64,000 nucleotides of DNA, taken from the NCBI RefSeq assembly GCF_002387895.1, contig NZ_DGLI01000025.1, positions 187,041 through 251,040 on the forward strand. The letters run 5' to 3'. Every line of letters begins with the position of its first letter. Position 1 is the stretch's first letter. Position numbers and translations under genes: made by a program. Positions 44,437 to 53,263 of this stretch are shown in pieces. Source of the DNA: Clostridium sp. UBA4548. GTDB taxonomy: Bacteria > Bacillota > Clostridia > Clostridiales > Clostridiaceae. Below the pieces are notes generated by a model. That model was not told the DNA's origin. It did not search any database and worked only from the letters and a program-made list of their open reading frames with translations.

Positions 44437-44462
44437 GCGACGTAACTAATCAAATTTAGAGT

Positions 44463-44591
44463 AGTAATTGGGAAATTCCATTTGGGCAAAGTGAAATTGA
44501 TACGATGATAAATCAAGCCAAAGAGATTCTTGAGTGGTATGATAATATGCAAAATCCTGTTCCTACTTGGTATAAGAGTTACATAAAATGA
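44463..44591 (+). pseudogene. 3' fragment related to the ORF at 46811
   Basis: An uninterrupted frame with no start codon encodes EIDTMINQAKEILEWYDN and MQNPVPTWYKSYIK before TGA. It is over 75% identical to the 42-residue frame at 46811-46939. Its front has been lost, leaving a module-D-flanked tail. Confidence 0.7.
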
Positions 44592-44668
44592 GTATAAAGA
44601 GAAGTCGATAAACTCTAATTTCTAGGGAGATGGCAATATTAATTAAATTGTGCCTGGGAGGAAAAAAT

Positions 44669-45331
44669 ATGGATTATGATTCAATTAGAAACCAGTTGAC
44701 ATATTGAATAAATTATGAAGGGAGCGATGATGAATATAGAAAAAATAATGATAGAGACTGTATATTGACTGGAGGAAATTTATATGCTGATACATTATTT
44801 TCATTATGGCTTCCACTTAGATATACACTAAATTATTTTGATTGCGATAAATGGATTGAATGGAAAGAATACGAAGAAAAATCTCTTAAACCTCATGCTA
44901 GAAACTTAAAAAAACATAATGATTGTCTTAAGGATATCAGTGATAACATCTCTATCTTTTTACCTGAAACTGAATTAACAAATATGCTGTCTGCCTTATT
45001 CAAATTAGGAATAGAAAGAGCAAATGTTATGATATTGCCATACAGAAAATGGAATAACCTTCGAGGTGGAACTCCTTATTTTGATTATATGCCACATTTT
45101 TTATATGATTTGCTGAATACAAATAATGAATATTTTCTTGATGCTTTGAAAAAATGGATTAGTGACGAACATTTAGAAATGTTTTTTGAAGGTAATATAG
45201 TATCAAAAGAGAATATTAGAGATTTGGCTGGTACAGGTAAAGTAACTAGTCATAGACCGAATAATATAAATTTACAATTATTAATTAGAAATTATATTGA
45301 AATTTTAGATAGAAGAAGTGGATATTATTAA
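44669..45331 (+). pseudogene. Unidentified protein with in-frame TGA
   Basis: ATG 44669 (RBS GGGAGGA) reads DYDSIRNQLTY, then TGA at 44705-44707, and continues in the same frame (INYEGSDDEYRKNNDRD) to a TAA at 45331: 220 codons in all. The TGA probably replaced TGG (Trp). The protein (SLWLPLRYTLNYF near 45) is unknown to me; no motif is visible. An in-frame start after the stop would need TTG 44765, which has no site. Confidence 0.6.
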
Positions 45332-45460
45332 TTGTTACAAATTCCAATTTCTAGAGTTGAAGTAATACAATTTTAGTCTTTTGAATCTTTCAAATATATA
45401 TTTAGTTGCTTCATAAAGTATAAAGGGTTGAATATAAACCCTTTGTTTATGAGAAAGTTT

Positions 45461-45534
45461 AAGTAGCCACTAAGAAAAGTGACCAAGGAGTTATTAAGCT
45501 CTGTAGTAATTTTCTCAGTGGCTTATTTTTATAT
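45461..45534 (+). terminator. Module B hairpin, copy 7
   Basis: AGCCACTAAGAAAA pairs with TTTTCTCAGTGGCT and is followed by TATTTTTATATG. Near-perfect stem of 14 pairs. Confidence 0.8.
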
Positions 45535-45648
45535 GTTTTAAAGTTTAAACTAAACTAATAAGTAGGCATCCTAACTAAAGCTTACACCACATTTAGGTCA
45601 CAATTGGAAATTGTCTTCGACTTAATTTTATGCAAGTAATGAAAAGTT

Positions 45649-45684
45649 ACAGGTATATTATTACAGTAATTTTGTGGTAAAATG
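45649..45684 (+). repeat. Module A, copy 11
   Basis: ATTACAGTAAT followed by TGGTAAAAT. Confidence 0.85.
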
Positions 45685-45831
45685 TAATTGCTAGAGTGAT
45701 ATAAAAGTTTAATCTAAAGTCAAACTAATATAAAAATGTGAACTACAGATTATTTATATAATATACAAACAAAACGATACAAGTCTGTCTTGTATTGACA
45801 TAAATATCTTAAATGTAAAGGAGTTGATTTT

Positions 45832-45876
45832 ATGAATATGCTATACAACAAAATGTGGAGGGTGACCATAGTGTAG
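45832..45876 (+). CDS. Leader peptide of a translational attenuator
   Basis: A 14-codon frame (MNMLYNKMWRVTIV) with a strong AAAGGAG site 7 bases upstream. GGAGGG inside it (45857-45862) can pair with CCCTCC (45877-45882), or CCTCC can instead pair with the GGAGG ribosome binding site of the kinase gene (45891-45895). The two stems exclude each other, as in leader-controlled resistance genes. Existence of the peptide is inferred from the site and pairing. Confidence 0.55.
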   Translation: MNMLYNKMWRVTIV

Positions 45877-45895
45877 CCCTCCTAAAACTTGGAGG
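45857..45895 (+). promoter_or_regulatory. Mutually exclusive hairpins sequestering a ribosome binding site
   Basis: Stem 1: GGAGGG with CCCTCC, loop 14 bases. Stem 2: CCTCC with GGAGG at 45891, loop 8 bases. Stem 1 frees the kinase ribosome binding site, stem 2 hides it; translation of the leader would choose between them. Confidence 0.55.
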
Positions 45896-45900
45896 AAATT

Positions 45901-46811
45901 ATGGTTAATATTAAATTAGATAGTGTTGATTTCAGCTTAAAAGAAGAGCACAATTTTTCATGGCTTAAATCATTTGGCAAAGTTTTTGCTGTCTTTGCCC
46001 AAAATGATTCAGGGAATATAAGTTTTGGTGTTGATAATGGGGAAGAAAAGTATTTTATTAAGGTGGCAGGCTTAAAAACAATAGAATCCATACGGACACA
46101 GCAAGAAGCAATGCTGCCTTAAAAGCGGCAATGCCTATATATGAGGATATCAATCACAAAAATTTGATAAAACTCGTCAAGCATTATACTCTTGGTGAGA
46201 TTTATATTGCTGTATTCAAGTGGGTTGACGGCGATTGCTTATTCGACCATTGGAATTTTGAGAAGTATTACAAGAATCCACAGATTGTCCCCCCTGCAAA
46301 GTGCTTCAAGCAACTACCGATTTCCAAACGAATTGAATCAGCAGATGTGTTGTTTTCGTTTTTGGATACAGTTTCTAAAAACGGATATGTTGCCGTGGAC
46401 TTCTATGACGGTAGCATAATGTATGATTTTTTAAGAGATACTACGACAATTTGCGATATTGACTTCTTTAGGAAAAAGCCAACATTCAATGATATGGGTG
46501 TAGATTACTGGGGGACAAAGAGGTTAAAGTCACCGGAAGAATATGTTTATGGTGCTGTTATTGATGAAGCTACAAATGTATTTGCACTTGGAGCGTTGCT
46601 ATTTGACAGTTTTTTCGGTAACTATACAGATGCTGAAGTAAGACAGCGATATAAAATGAACGCATTTACACCTTGCTCTTTTGAGAACTGGGAATTAAGC
46701 AAAGGGTGCTATGATGTTGCACTAAAATCTGTCGCTATAGAAAGGTCTGAACGGTATGCATCGATAAAGGAATTTTATACTGCTTGGAATGTAGCTCTAT
46801 TCGCTCCCTGA
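45901..46811 (+). pseudogene. Protein-kinase-like gene with frameshift
   Basis: ATG 45901 (GGAGGAAATT) starts VNIKLDSVDFSLKEEHNFSW and runs to TAA 46122; the homologous frame resumes at LKAAMPIYEDINHKNL about 46119 and ends at 46811. A single-base indel near 46105-46119 explains it. The second part has VDFYDGSIMYDF and TTICDIDFF in place of the HRD and DFG loops, then YVYGAVIDEATNVFALGALL, so it is a divergent small-molecule- or protein-kinase fold. 5' control by the attenuator at 45832. Confidence 0.7.
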
Positions 46812-46939
46812 TGGAAAAAATAACTCCATTTGGTCGGAGTGAAGTTGATACCATGATAAATCAAGCAAAAGAAGTTCTTAAGTGGTATTATAATATGCAA
46901 AATCCTATTCCTACGTGGTATAAGGATTACATAAAATGA
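46811..46939 (+). CDS. Small 42-residue ORF or gene tail
   Basis: Begins at ATG overlapping the kinase stop (TGATGG) and encodes TPFGRSEVDTMINQAKEVLK and MQNPIPTWYKDYIK. A headless near-identical copy lies at 44463-44591, and in both cases module-D-like GATAAACTCTAATTT follows. It may be a translationally coupled small protein or a residual C-terminus. Unknown function. Confidence 0.45.
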   Translation: MEKITPFGRSEVDTMINQAKEVLKWYYNMQNPIPTWYKDYIK

Positions 46940-46981
46940 GTGTAAAAAAGAAGTCGATAAACTCTAATTTGGAGGTAAATC

Positions 46982-47329
46982 ATGAAAAAATGGTATGATG
47001 AGGAGTACAAATTTGAAATTGAGGTAACTGGGTTTCTTCGCAGTGACCATACAGAGCGGTACTGCCGAAACGGCGAGGAAGTTGGGGATAAGTATACCTG
47101 CACCTATGGCTGTCCCGTAAATATAGATGGGCAGGGTATCTGTTCCAAGGTTATGATGATTATGTTCCCAATCATGGAGTCGGTCAGAAGTGGCGGAGAT
47201 TTAGTAAACATAGGTGGCAATGATAAATATAGCAAGGATATTGTATGCCCGGATGGCTGCGTCATGTTCAGGTTGACGGCAAAGAAACTTCACAATGAGA
47301 ATTTTTATAAGGGAAAGTTTTTTGATTAG
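46982..47329 (+). CDS. TIGR04076-family protein
   Basis: 115 residues. Conserved Cys-rich pattern: ERYCRNGEEVGDKYTC, YGCPVN and KDIVCPDGCVMFRLT, typical of the TIGR04076 family of unknown function. GGAGG lies 8 bases before the ATG. Single gene. Confidence 0.75.
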   Translation: MKKWYDEEYKFEIEVTGFLRSDHTERYCRNGEEVGDKYTCTYGCPVNIDGQGICSKVMMIMFPIMESVRSGGDLVNIGGNDKYSKDIVCPDGCVMFRLTAKKLHNENFYKGKFFD

Positions 47330-47518
47330 TTTTGATTTTTATTGTGCTCATTTTCAAGATAACTAAAATATATAAATTCCAATTTCTTTAGTTGAAGTAA
47401 TATAACTTCAGTTTTAGCTTTTTATAAAGATGATAATGTTTGAAAAGCTATGTTTAGTTAAGTGAGTTATCTTACGAAGTTAAGATGAATTATTTTAAAT
47501 AAAAGGGTAGGGAAAAAT

Positions 47519-48226
47519 ATGGAGATTAAAAAGATATTCGATGAATTTTCTAGTGCATTTGTTAAAAAAATTGATAATGACTATTTTATAAGAATACAAC
47601 TTGAATTCTTGGATATTGAAGGAAATAATATCTGGCAGATTGATATTAAAGATAAAAAAATTAGCATCTATAATGATGAAAAACTTGTTCCTGAAGAGAC
47701 CTTCACTTTAACAGTTGATACTCTTGAAAAATTATATAGGAATGAAATGTCTCCTCTAACGGCATTTGCCAATGAACGAAATAAAGATGGTGTGATGTGT
47801 TCGCTAATTGATCTTAAATATAAAAAACAGGATAAATTTATAAGGGTAAATGATGAAATACCAGAAGAGAAGTTGAAGTTTATCAATAGATTACATAGAT
47901 TTCATGACTTCTTCAGCAAAGAATATCCTAGTAAAATTCTTGTGAAACATGAGAATTGCGTAAAGTTGCATAATGTAAAGGGAATTGGCTTATTTTTAGA
48001 CTTTGAAAAAGGAATTCGTCATGCTTTCTTTTCAATAGAAGCAAATGAATGCTTAACACAACCCGCAATTGAGTTTAGGGTTTTTGTCTTGAATGGGAAA
48101 GGAATCTTGAGGACTGGCAATGAAGTTTATCCTATTGAAAAATATGAGTACTATCACATTAAACCGTCCAATAATGTGTATTTCGAAAATGAACATGATG
48201 AAGCTTTAGATATATTATATATTTAA
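47519..48226 (+). CDS. SCP2-like domain fused to cupin-like domain
   Basis: 235 residues. The N-terminal ~115 residues match a SCP2 sterol-carrier fold, with FTLTVDTLEKLYRNEMSPL near 62-85 as the lipid-binding signature. The C-terminal ~90 residues form strands (FRVFVLNGKGILRTGNEVYP, YEYYHIKPSNNVYF) like a cupin barrel. Such a fusion suggests binding and delivery of a hydrophobic ligand; no known function. Preceded by module D at 47372. Confidence 0.6.
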   Translation: MEIKKIFDEFSSAFVKKIDNDYFIRIQLEFLDIEGNNIWQIDIKDKKISIYNDEKLVPEETFTLTVDTLEKLYRNEMSPLTAFANERNKDGVMCSLIDLKYKKQDKFIRVNDEIPEEKLKFINRLHRFHDFFSKEYPSKILVKHENCVKLHNVKGIGLFLDFEKGIRHAFFSIEANECLTQPAIEFRVFVLNGKGILRTGNEVYPIEKYEYYHIKPSNNVYFENEHDEALDILYI

Positions 48227-48395
48227 AAAAAGAATCTGATAATTATATGTAGGTTATAGATTTTTAAAGTAATTTTAGTATCTTATTTTGTATGATTTAT
48301 TCTTTAAATATGTCTTAATCGTATCATATAGAACTTGTGTAATAATTAGTTGTAGTAAATCATTACGTTTTTTAACTAATGGGAGGATAAAAGAG

Positions 48396-48754
48396 GGATT
48401 TTAAATTATCACTGTAAGTGAAGGTTAGAGTTAGCAAAGAAAATTTGCGAAAAGATAAGGAGTGTGGCAGGTACAAAAGGTATAAGAGTAATAATTGTTG
48501 GCGGTTCAGTTACAAGAGGTTATGAAGATGAATATTCAGATATTGAAATACCTATATTTTGGGCATTTGCAGGGGTAGCTTTAATTAAAACATTTACAGT
48601 TTGCTTATCCTGGGGATTTGGGGAATTATATCACAGAATATATGGAGTTATTCAGGGAAGTTATGAAATGTTTGTTATACCAGGTGTTTTAACTACATTA
48701 GGGTTATTATTCTTTATACTTTATATTGGAAGCTTAAAAATAAAAAACAAGTGA
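48396..48754 (+). pseudogene. Nucleotidyltransferase copy, truncated and fused to a membrane fragment
   Basis: 48402-48570 repeats 53270-53440 with about 93% identity, but the start codon is missing (AGAGGGATTTT for ATGGGGAATTT) and TGG became TGA. The frame then leaves the enzyme exactly after PIFW and runs into GVALIKTFTVCLSWGFGELY, a hydrophobic tail of an unrelated membrane protein. It is a recombination chimera of the intact gene at 53264. Confidence 0.8.
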
Positions 48755-48830
48755 GAGTTGGACTCAATATTATTGTATGGTGAAGAGGAATATATTTAAA
48801 GATAAATAGGAATTTGAGGGAGAGTAAAAA

Positions 48831-49691
48831 GTGGATATAGCAGTCTTTTCAGATGTTCATGGTAATTACATTGCATTAAAGCGTTGCCTTGAATATGCAC
48901 TTTCATGTAACATTAATACGTTTTTCTTTTTGGGTGATTATGTTGGTGAGTTAGCGTATCCTGAAAGAACAATGAAAATACTATATGAGGTTAATGAAAA
49001 ATATAAATGTGTCTTTGTTAAGGGAAATAAGGAAGATTACTGGCTAAAATATCGTGCTGTTGGTGAAAAAGGCTGGGAAGACAAAAATTCTGCCAGTGGT
49101 TCATTACTATATACGTACCAATCACTTACATCTAAAGATTTGGAATTTTTTGCACAGTTGCAACCAGTGCAAGAGATAACCGTAGATGATAGGACAGTAA
49201 TAACTATTTGTCATGGTTCACCCTATAACATAAATGATAAGATGTTGCCAGATGATAATAAGACTATGGAAATTATGAATAGTGTAAAAACATCAATTGT
49301 CTTATGTGGTCATTCACATATACAAAGTAAGATTGTACATAACGAGAAATGTGTTCTAAATCCTGGCGCCGTTGGTGTACCTCTTTTTAGTGAAGGAAAG
49401 ACACAGTTTTTGATATTGCATGGAAATTGTGAGGGATGGTCAGAGGAATTTATCAGTCTTGAGTATGATGTTGATAGTGTAATCCGTGATATGCATGAAG
49501 TTAAGCTTGATGAACACGCACCTTACTGGAATGTGTTAACTAAAAATATATTGTGTGGAGGTAATACATCCCATGGTAAAGTTTTATCAAGAGCTATGGA
49601 GTTATGTAGAGAAGAAACTGGTAATTGTGTGTGGCCAGATATTCCTGAAAGGTGTTGGAAACAGGCTGTAAATGAATTAATAGGCTTATAA
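48831..49691 (+). CDS. Metallophosphoesterase, YfcE/MPE type
   Basis: 286 residues. Calcineurin-like metal motifs: DVHGN (FSDVHGNYIAL) at residue 8, GDYVGE near 36, GNKED near 63, CHGSP near 128 and GHSH (LCGHSHIQSK) near 161. Such enzymes hydrolyse phosphodiesters or nucleotides with two metals. GTG start; GGGAGAG lies 9 bases upstream. Confidence 0.88.
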   Translation: MDIAVFSDVHGNYIALKRCLEYALSCNINTFFFLGDYVGELAYPERTMKILYEVNEKYKCVFVKGNKEDYWLKYRAVGEKGWEDKNSASGSLLYTYQSLTSKDLEFFAQLQPVQEITVDDRTVITICHGSPYNINDKMLPDDNKTMEIMNSVKTSIVLCGHSHIQSKIVHNEKCVLNPGAVGVPLFSEGKTQFLILHGNCEGWSEEFISLEYDVDSVIRDMHEVKLDEHAPYWNVLTKNILCGGNTSHGKVLSRAMELCREETGNCVWPDIPERCWKQAVNELIGL

Positions 49692-49979
49692 ATAATAGAC
49701 TACTTATTGAAATTAATAGTTAGATTATAATAAGAGTTTTGGATTTCTAATCACTGACAAACTCTAATTTCTAGAGTTGAAGTAAAAAACTTTAGTTTTT
49801 ATGTAAGTAATAAAAGACGTAGGCATATTATTACAGTATTTTTGTGGTGAAATAGACTTACTAGGAAGATATAAGAATTTTATCTAAAGTGAAGCTAGTA
49901 GGCTATAACGACGTAAGTAAAATAGGAAGTACAAATGAGTCGCGGGTAGTAAAATAACTATTTTAATTTGGAGGGTATT
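49692..49979. other. Intergenic region with modules D and A
   Basis: Module D at 49758-49810 followed by module A copy 12 at 49819-49854 (TATTACAGTATTTTTGTGG, TGGTGAAAT). No hairpin module between. Confidence 0.7.
49819..49854 (+). repeat. Module A, copy 12
   Basis: Left half-palindrome intact, right half worn (ATTACAGTATT), with TGGTGAAAT as -10-like box. Confidence 0.78.
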
Positions 49980-50741
49980 ATGAATTTAGAAGAGCTTAGT
50001 CCGAAAAGTAGATTTAGTAATCGAGTAGAGAATTATGCAAAATACAGGCCTGATTATCCTAAAGAAATAGTAAGTTTCTTAAGAAAAACAATTGGATTAA
50101 CTGAAAAACATATTATAGCTGATATTGGGTCAGGTACAGGGATTTCATCAAAAATATTTTTGGATAACGGAAATCAGGTATACGGCATAGAGCCTAATAG
50201 AGAAATGCGGGAAGCTGGAGAAAAATATCTAAGTAATTATACTAATTTTCACTCAATAGAAGCATCCTCCGAAGACACAAAATTAGAATGTGAATCAATA
50301 GATATGATTATTTCAGGACAAGCATTTCATTGGTTTGAACCAGAAGCAACAAGAAAAGAGTTTTTAAGGATATTAAAGCCTAATGGATACGTAGTTTTAT
50401 TTAGCAACAGAAGGAAATCTAGTAATAATGAATTTATGAGCAATTATGCAGAACTGATTTCAAAATATGCACAAGAAGAGTTTAGTAAATCTTTAAATAC
50501 AGATAAGTCTTATTTCTTTGATTTAAAACTAATTCACCAGATAATATTCCCTAACCCTCAAGTATTTGACTTAGAAAGACTAAAAGGATAGTTAGTTTCT
50601 TATTGGTATATTCCAAATGAAGGAGACCCTAAATTTAGTAGTATGATTACTGAATTTGAGAACTTATTTGATAAGAATAATAATAATGGATTATTGAACT
50701 TTGATTATGAAACTGTAGTGTATTACTGCAAAATGAAGTGA
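49980..50741 (+). pseudogene. SAM methyltransferase with in-frame TAG
   Basis: ATG 49980 after GGAGGG. SAM motif ADIGSGTGISS near residue 45, AFHWFEPEATRKEFLRILKP near 120. TAG at 50589-50591 interrupts LERLKG, then the same frame continues with SYWYIPNEGDPKFS and the usual tail FDYETVVYYCKMK to TGA 50741. Relatives continue RLLSSSYIP through this position, so one mutation truncates a 253-codon gene. The 203-residue product may still fold but lacks the last strands. Confidence 0.78.
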
Positions 50742-50917
50742 ACTTGCGCTACTAATCTAAGAGATCAACAGTAGAATCTTATAGCTTCAATATAAACAGT
50801 AATTTGATGTATAGGTTATTTACATAATCTTTTAGACAAGACAAAACATAGCACAAAAAGTCGGGAATCACCATTTGAAAAGAGATAAGATATATATACA
50901 GACAGGGGGGAATGATT
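50742..50917. other. Intergenic region with degenerate module remnants
   Basis: CTAATCTAAGAGATCAACAG near 50755 and ATAGGTTATTTACATAATC near 50810 resemble parts of modules C and F, but no intact copy is present. Confidence 0.4.
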
Positions 50918-51775
50918 ATGAGGTGGCTTGAAGGAATTGGTGAAGCTATTAATTATATTGAGGAGAATATTACTGAAGAAATTTCAATAGACTATATTGC
51001 AAAAAAAGCATTTATGTCTCCGTTCTACTTTCAAAAGGGATTTGGAATGCTTTGTGGTTTTACCATTGGAGAGTATATCAGACAACGCAGGCTTACCCTT
51101 GCCGGCAGTGAGCTTGTTTCCACAAATGAAAAAGTCATTGATATTGCACTGAAGTATGGCTACGACTCACCAGATAGTTTCACAAAAGCTTTCATCCGAT
51201 TTCATGGCGTCACACCTACTGCTGTTCGAAAAGATGGAGCAATGATTAAATCTTTTGCTCCGCTGAAAATCAAATTTTCATTGGAAGGTGGTTATATTAT
51301 GGATTACAAAATTGTTGAAAAAGACTCGTTCACTATTATGGGGGCATCAAAGGTATTCAAATACGATAATGCAAATGCAAAAGTTCCACAGTTTTGGACA
51401 GAACATTATGAGACAGGAAATGGAGATTTTGTATGTGGAATGTATGGAGTAAGCATAGATGAGAGTATGGGTTCAGATGAGTTTGAATATTTAATTGCAG
51501 ATAATTACAATCCATCTATAGAAATACCTAATGGCTTTATTACAAAGATTATTCCTAAACACACCTGGGCAGTTTTTGCTTGTAAGGGCCCAATGCCGAA
51601 AGCTATGCAAGATGGGAACAAAAAAATCTTTTCAGAATGGTTACCTAATTGTAAGGATTATGAAATTGCGGCAGGTTACAATATTGAAATGTACACCAAT
51701 ATAGCTGATTATCCTCAAGGTAACCAAGATGAAAACTACTACAGCGAAATTTGGATTCCTGTTAAGAAAAAATAA
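50918..51775 (+). CDS. AraC-family regulator with GyrI-like effector domain
   Basis: 285 residues. Two AraC HTH motifs in residues 5-105 (ISIDYIAKKAFMSPFYFQKG; VIDIALKYGYDSPDSFTKAF); a GyrI-like small-molecule domain from ~125 on (YKIVEKDSFTIMGASKVF, ending EIWIPVKKK). Such proteins activate efflux or detoxification genes when a cationic drug is bound. ATG 50918 has GGGGGG 7 bases upstream; ATG 50912 is too close. Confidence 0.88.
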   Translation: MRWLEGIGEAINYIEENITEEISIDYIAKKAFMSPFYFQKGFGMLCGFTIGEYIRQRRLTLAGSELVSTNEKVIDIALKYGYDSPDSFTKAFIRFHGVTPTAVRKDGAMIKSFAPLKIKFSLEGGYIMDYKIVEKDSFTIMGASKVFKYDNANAKVPQFWTEHYETGNGDFVCGMYGVSIDESMGSDEFEYLIADNYNPSIEIPNGFITKIIPKHTWAVFACKGPMPKAMQDGNKKIFSEWLPNCKDYEIAAGYNIEMYTNIADYPQGNQDENYYSEIWIPVKKK

Positions 51776-51930
51776 CTATTTAAAACAGCATAGTTCGGAG
51801 TTCATTAAATATTTCAACTTATATAGATAAAGTAAGATATTTTAGTTTTATCGGATCTTTCAAATATCTATTTAATTGCGTCATAAAGTATAAAAGGTTG
51901 AATATAAACCCTAGGTTTAAGAGGAAGTTT

Positions 51931-52004
51931 AAGTAGCCACTAAGAAAAGTACCCAAGGAGTTATTAAGCTCTGTAGTAATTTTCTCAGTGGCTTATTTTT
52001 ATAT
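51931..52004 (+). terminator. Module B hairpin, copy 8
   Basis: AGCCACTAAGAAAA pairs with TTTTCTCAGTGGCT, followed by TATTTTTATATG. Almost base-identical to the copy at 45461. Confidence 0.8.
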
Positions 52005-52128
52005 GTCTTAAAGTTTAAACTCAACTAATAGGTAACCAATTTTTAGCTAAGACTTAAAGCCTTCACCACCTTTAAATCTTAGCTGCAAATTGTCTTTGAC
52101 TTAATTTTTATGCAAGTAATAAAAAGGT

Positions 52129-52164
52129 ACAGGTATATTATTACAGTAATTATATGGTAGAATA
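52129..52164 (+). repeat. Module A, copy 13
   Basis: Intact palindrome ATTACAGTAAT and TGGTAGAAT. Confidence 0.87.
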
Positions 52165-52298
52165 AAGTTAATTAGATAGTATGTCATAGTATTAAATGTG
52201 AACCTATCAAGGTAATAAATATACATAATTATATATAGGAGACAATGATGATTATATAAGTTTCAATTATTTGAATTTATAAAAAGGGGGATATACTT

Positions 52299-52718
52299 AT
52301 GCTTAAAAACGTACCAACAGAAGAGGAATTGAATCAATTAATGGAAGAGGATGTATTTAAAACTTGGTGTGTTATCAATAACTTCATTAAGGATAATTAC
52401 GATATGGATATGCTATGGGATAATGGCGGGAAAACAGGTGTTTTTGAATTAAAATATCGTAAGAGTGGAAAAACATTTTGTGCGTTGTATCCAAGAGAAA
52501 AAGGTATGAGAGTTTTAATTATATTGGGAAAGAATGAACGAGAAAAATTTGAAACTTTAAGGAAAGACTTCTCCGAATATATAAATAATTTCTATGATAA
52601 TACTCGCCAGTATCATGATGGGAAATGGTTATATTTAGATATAATAAATAACACAGTAAGCGCAGATATAGAAAGATTATTATTTATAAAGAAAAAACCA
52701 AATAGAAAGAGAGCGTAA
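52299..52718 (+). CDS. DUF3788-family protein
   Basis: 139 residues. The family signature WDNGGKTGVFELKYRKSGKT lies near 47, followed by LYPREKGMRVLIILGKNE. DUF3788 has no known function. GGGGGA precedes the ATG. It is followed after 5 bases by a DUF3795 gene, a pairing seen repeatedly in Firmicutes, which suggests functional linkage. Confidence 0.8.
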   Translation: MLKNVPTEEELNQLMEEDVFKTWCVINNFIKDNYDMDMLWDNGGKTGVFELKYRKSGKTFCALYPREKGMRVLIILGKNEREKFETLRKDFSEYINNFYDNTRQYHDGKWLYLDIINNTVSADIERLLFIKKKPNRKRA

Positions 52719-52723
52719 TTTTC

Positions 52724-53131
52724 ATGAATATAACAAGATGTGGATATTGTTGCGACTTATGTAAAGCATTTGAACCAAATATAAAAGAAAATGACCAGAG
52801 AAAAGAACTTTCAAAAGCATGGAAGGATTATTATGACCTTGATATTTTAGCAGAAAATATACATTGTAATGGATGTAGATGTGAAAAAGAAAATCGAAAA
52901 CTTATTGATACCAATTGTCCTGTAAGAAAATGTGTTATAGAAGAAAATTTAAATCATTGTGGGGAATGTAACAAATATCCTTGTGCCACTTTTAATCAAA
53001 GGCAGGGACTTTCAGCAAATGAAGCAAAAGAAAAATTAAGAGAAAACTATGATGCTTCTAAATATAATGAGTATTTACTTGCTTATGATAATAAATCAAG
53101 AATTGACGAGTATAAGAAAAGTAAATTTTAA
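52724..53131 (+). CDS. DUF3795-family cysteine-rich protein
   Basis: 135 residues with clustered cysteines: TRCGYCCDLCKAF, HCNGCRCEKENR and CPVRKCVIEENLNHCGECNK YPC. Likely zinc- or iron-sulphur-binding. Second gene of the DUF3788-DUF3795 pair. Confidence 0.8.
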   Translation: MNITRCGYCCDLCKAFEPNIKENDQRKELSKAWKDYYDLDILAENIHCNGCRCEKENRKLIDTNCPVRKCVIEENLNHCGECNKYPCATFNQRQGLSANEAKEKLRENYDASKYNEYLLAYDNKSRIDEYKKSKF

Positions 53132-53263
53132 TATGGAAATCGTCAGTTTAGGTAGAACTTTATTTCGGACTTTTCTTAAATCATGTCTTAATCGTATAAT
53201 TTAGAACTTGTATAATAATTCATTGTAGTAAATTATTATGTATTTTAATTAATGGGGGGTATA

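Larger units (their letters stand above)
45332..45831. repeat. Full intergenic mosaic: modules D, B, E, A
   Basis: About 500 bases with the most complete set. Module D at 45339-45400, its CTTTCAAATATATATTTAG spacer, module B at 45461-45534, spacer E about 45545-45640, and module A at 45649-45684. After that 150 bases lead to the attenuator. It matches 51780-52165 and 59555-59905 almost base for base over 350 bases. Confidence 0.85.
51776..52298. repeat. Intergenic mosaic: modules D (worn), B, E, A
   Basis: About 520 bases matching 45340-45690 at most positions. A worn D at 51835-51870, spacer, module B 51931-52004, spacer E 52015-52120, module A 52129-52164. Confidence 0.82.

Noticed and set aside
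31871..50591. Stop-codon recoding (selenocysteine, pyrrolysine or suppressor) in the interrupted genes
   Set aside because: All three stop codons are affected in unrelated families, at non-catalytic positions, with no SECIS-like hairpin noted. Mutation is simpler.
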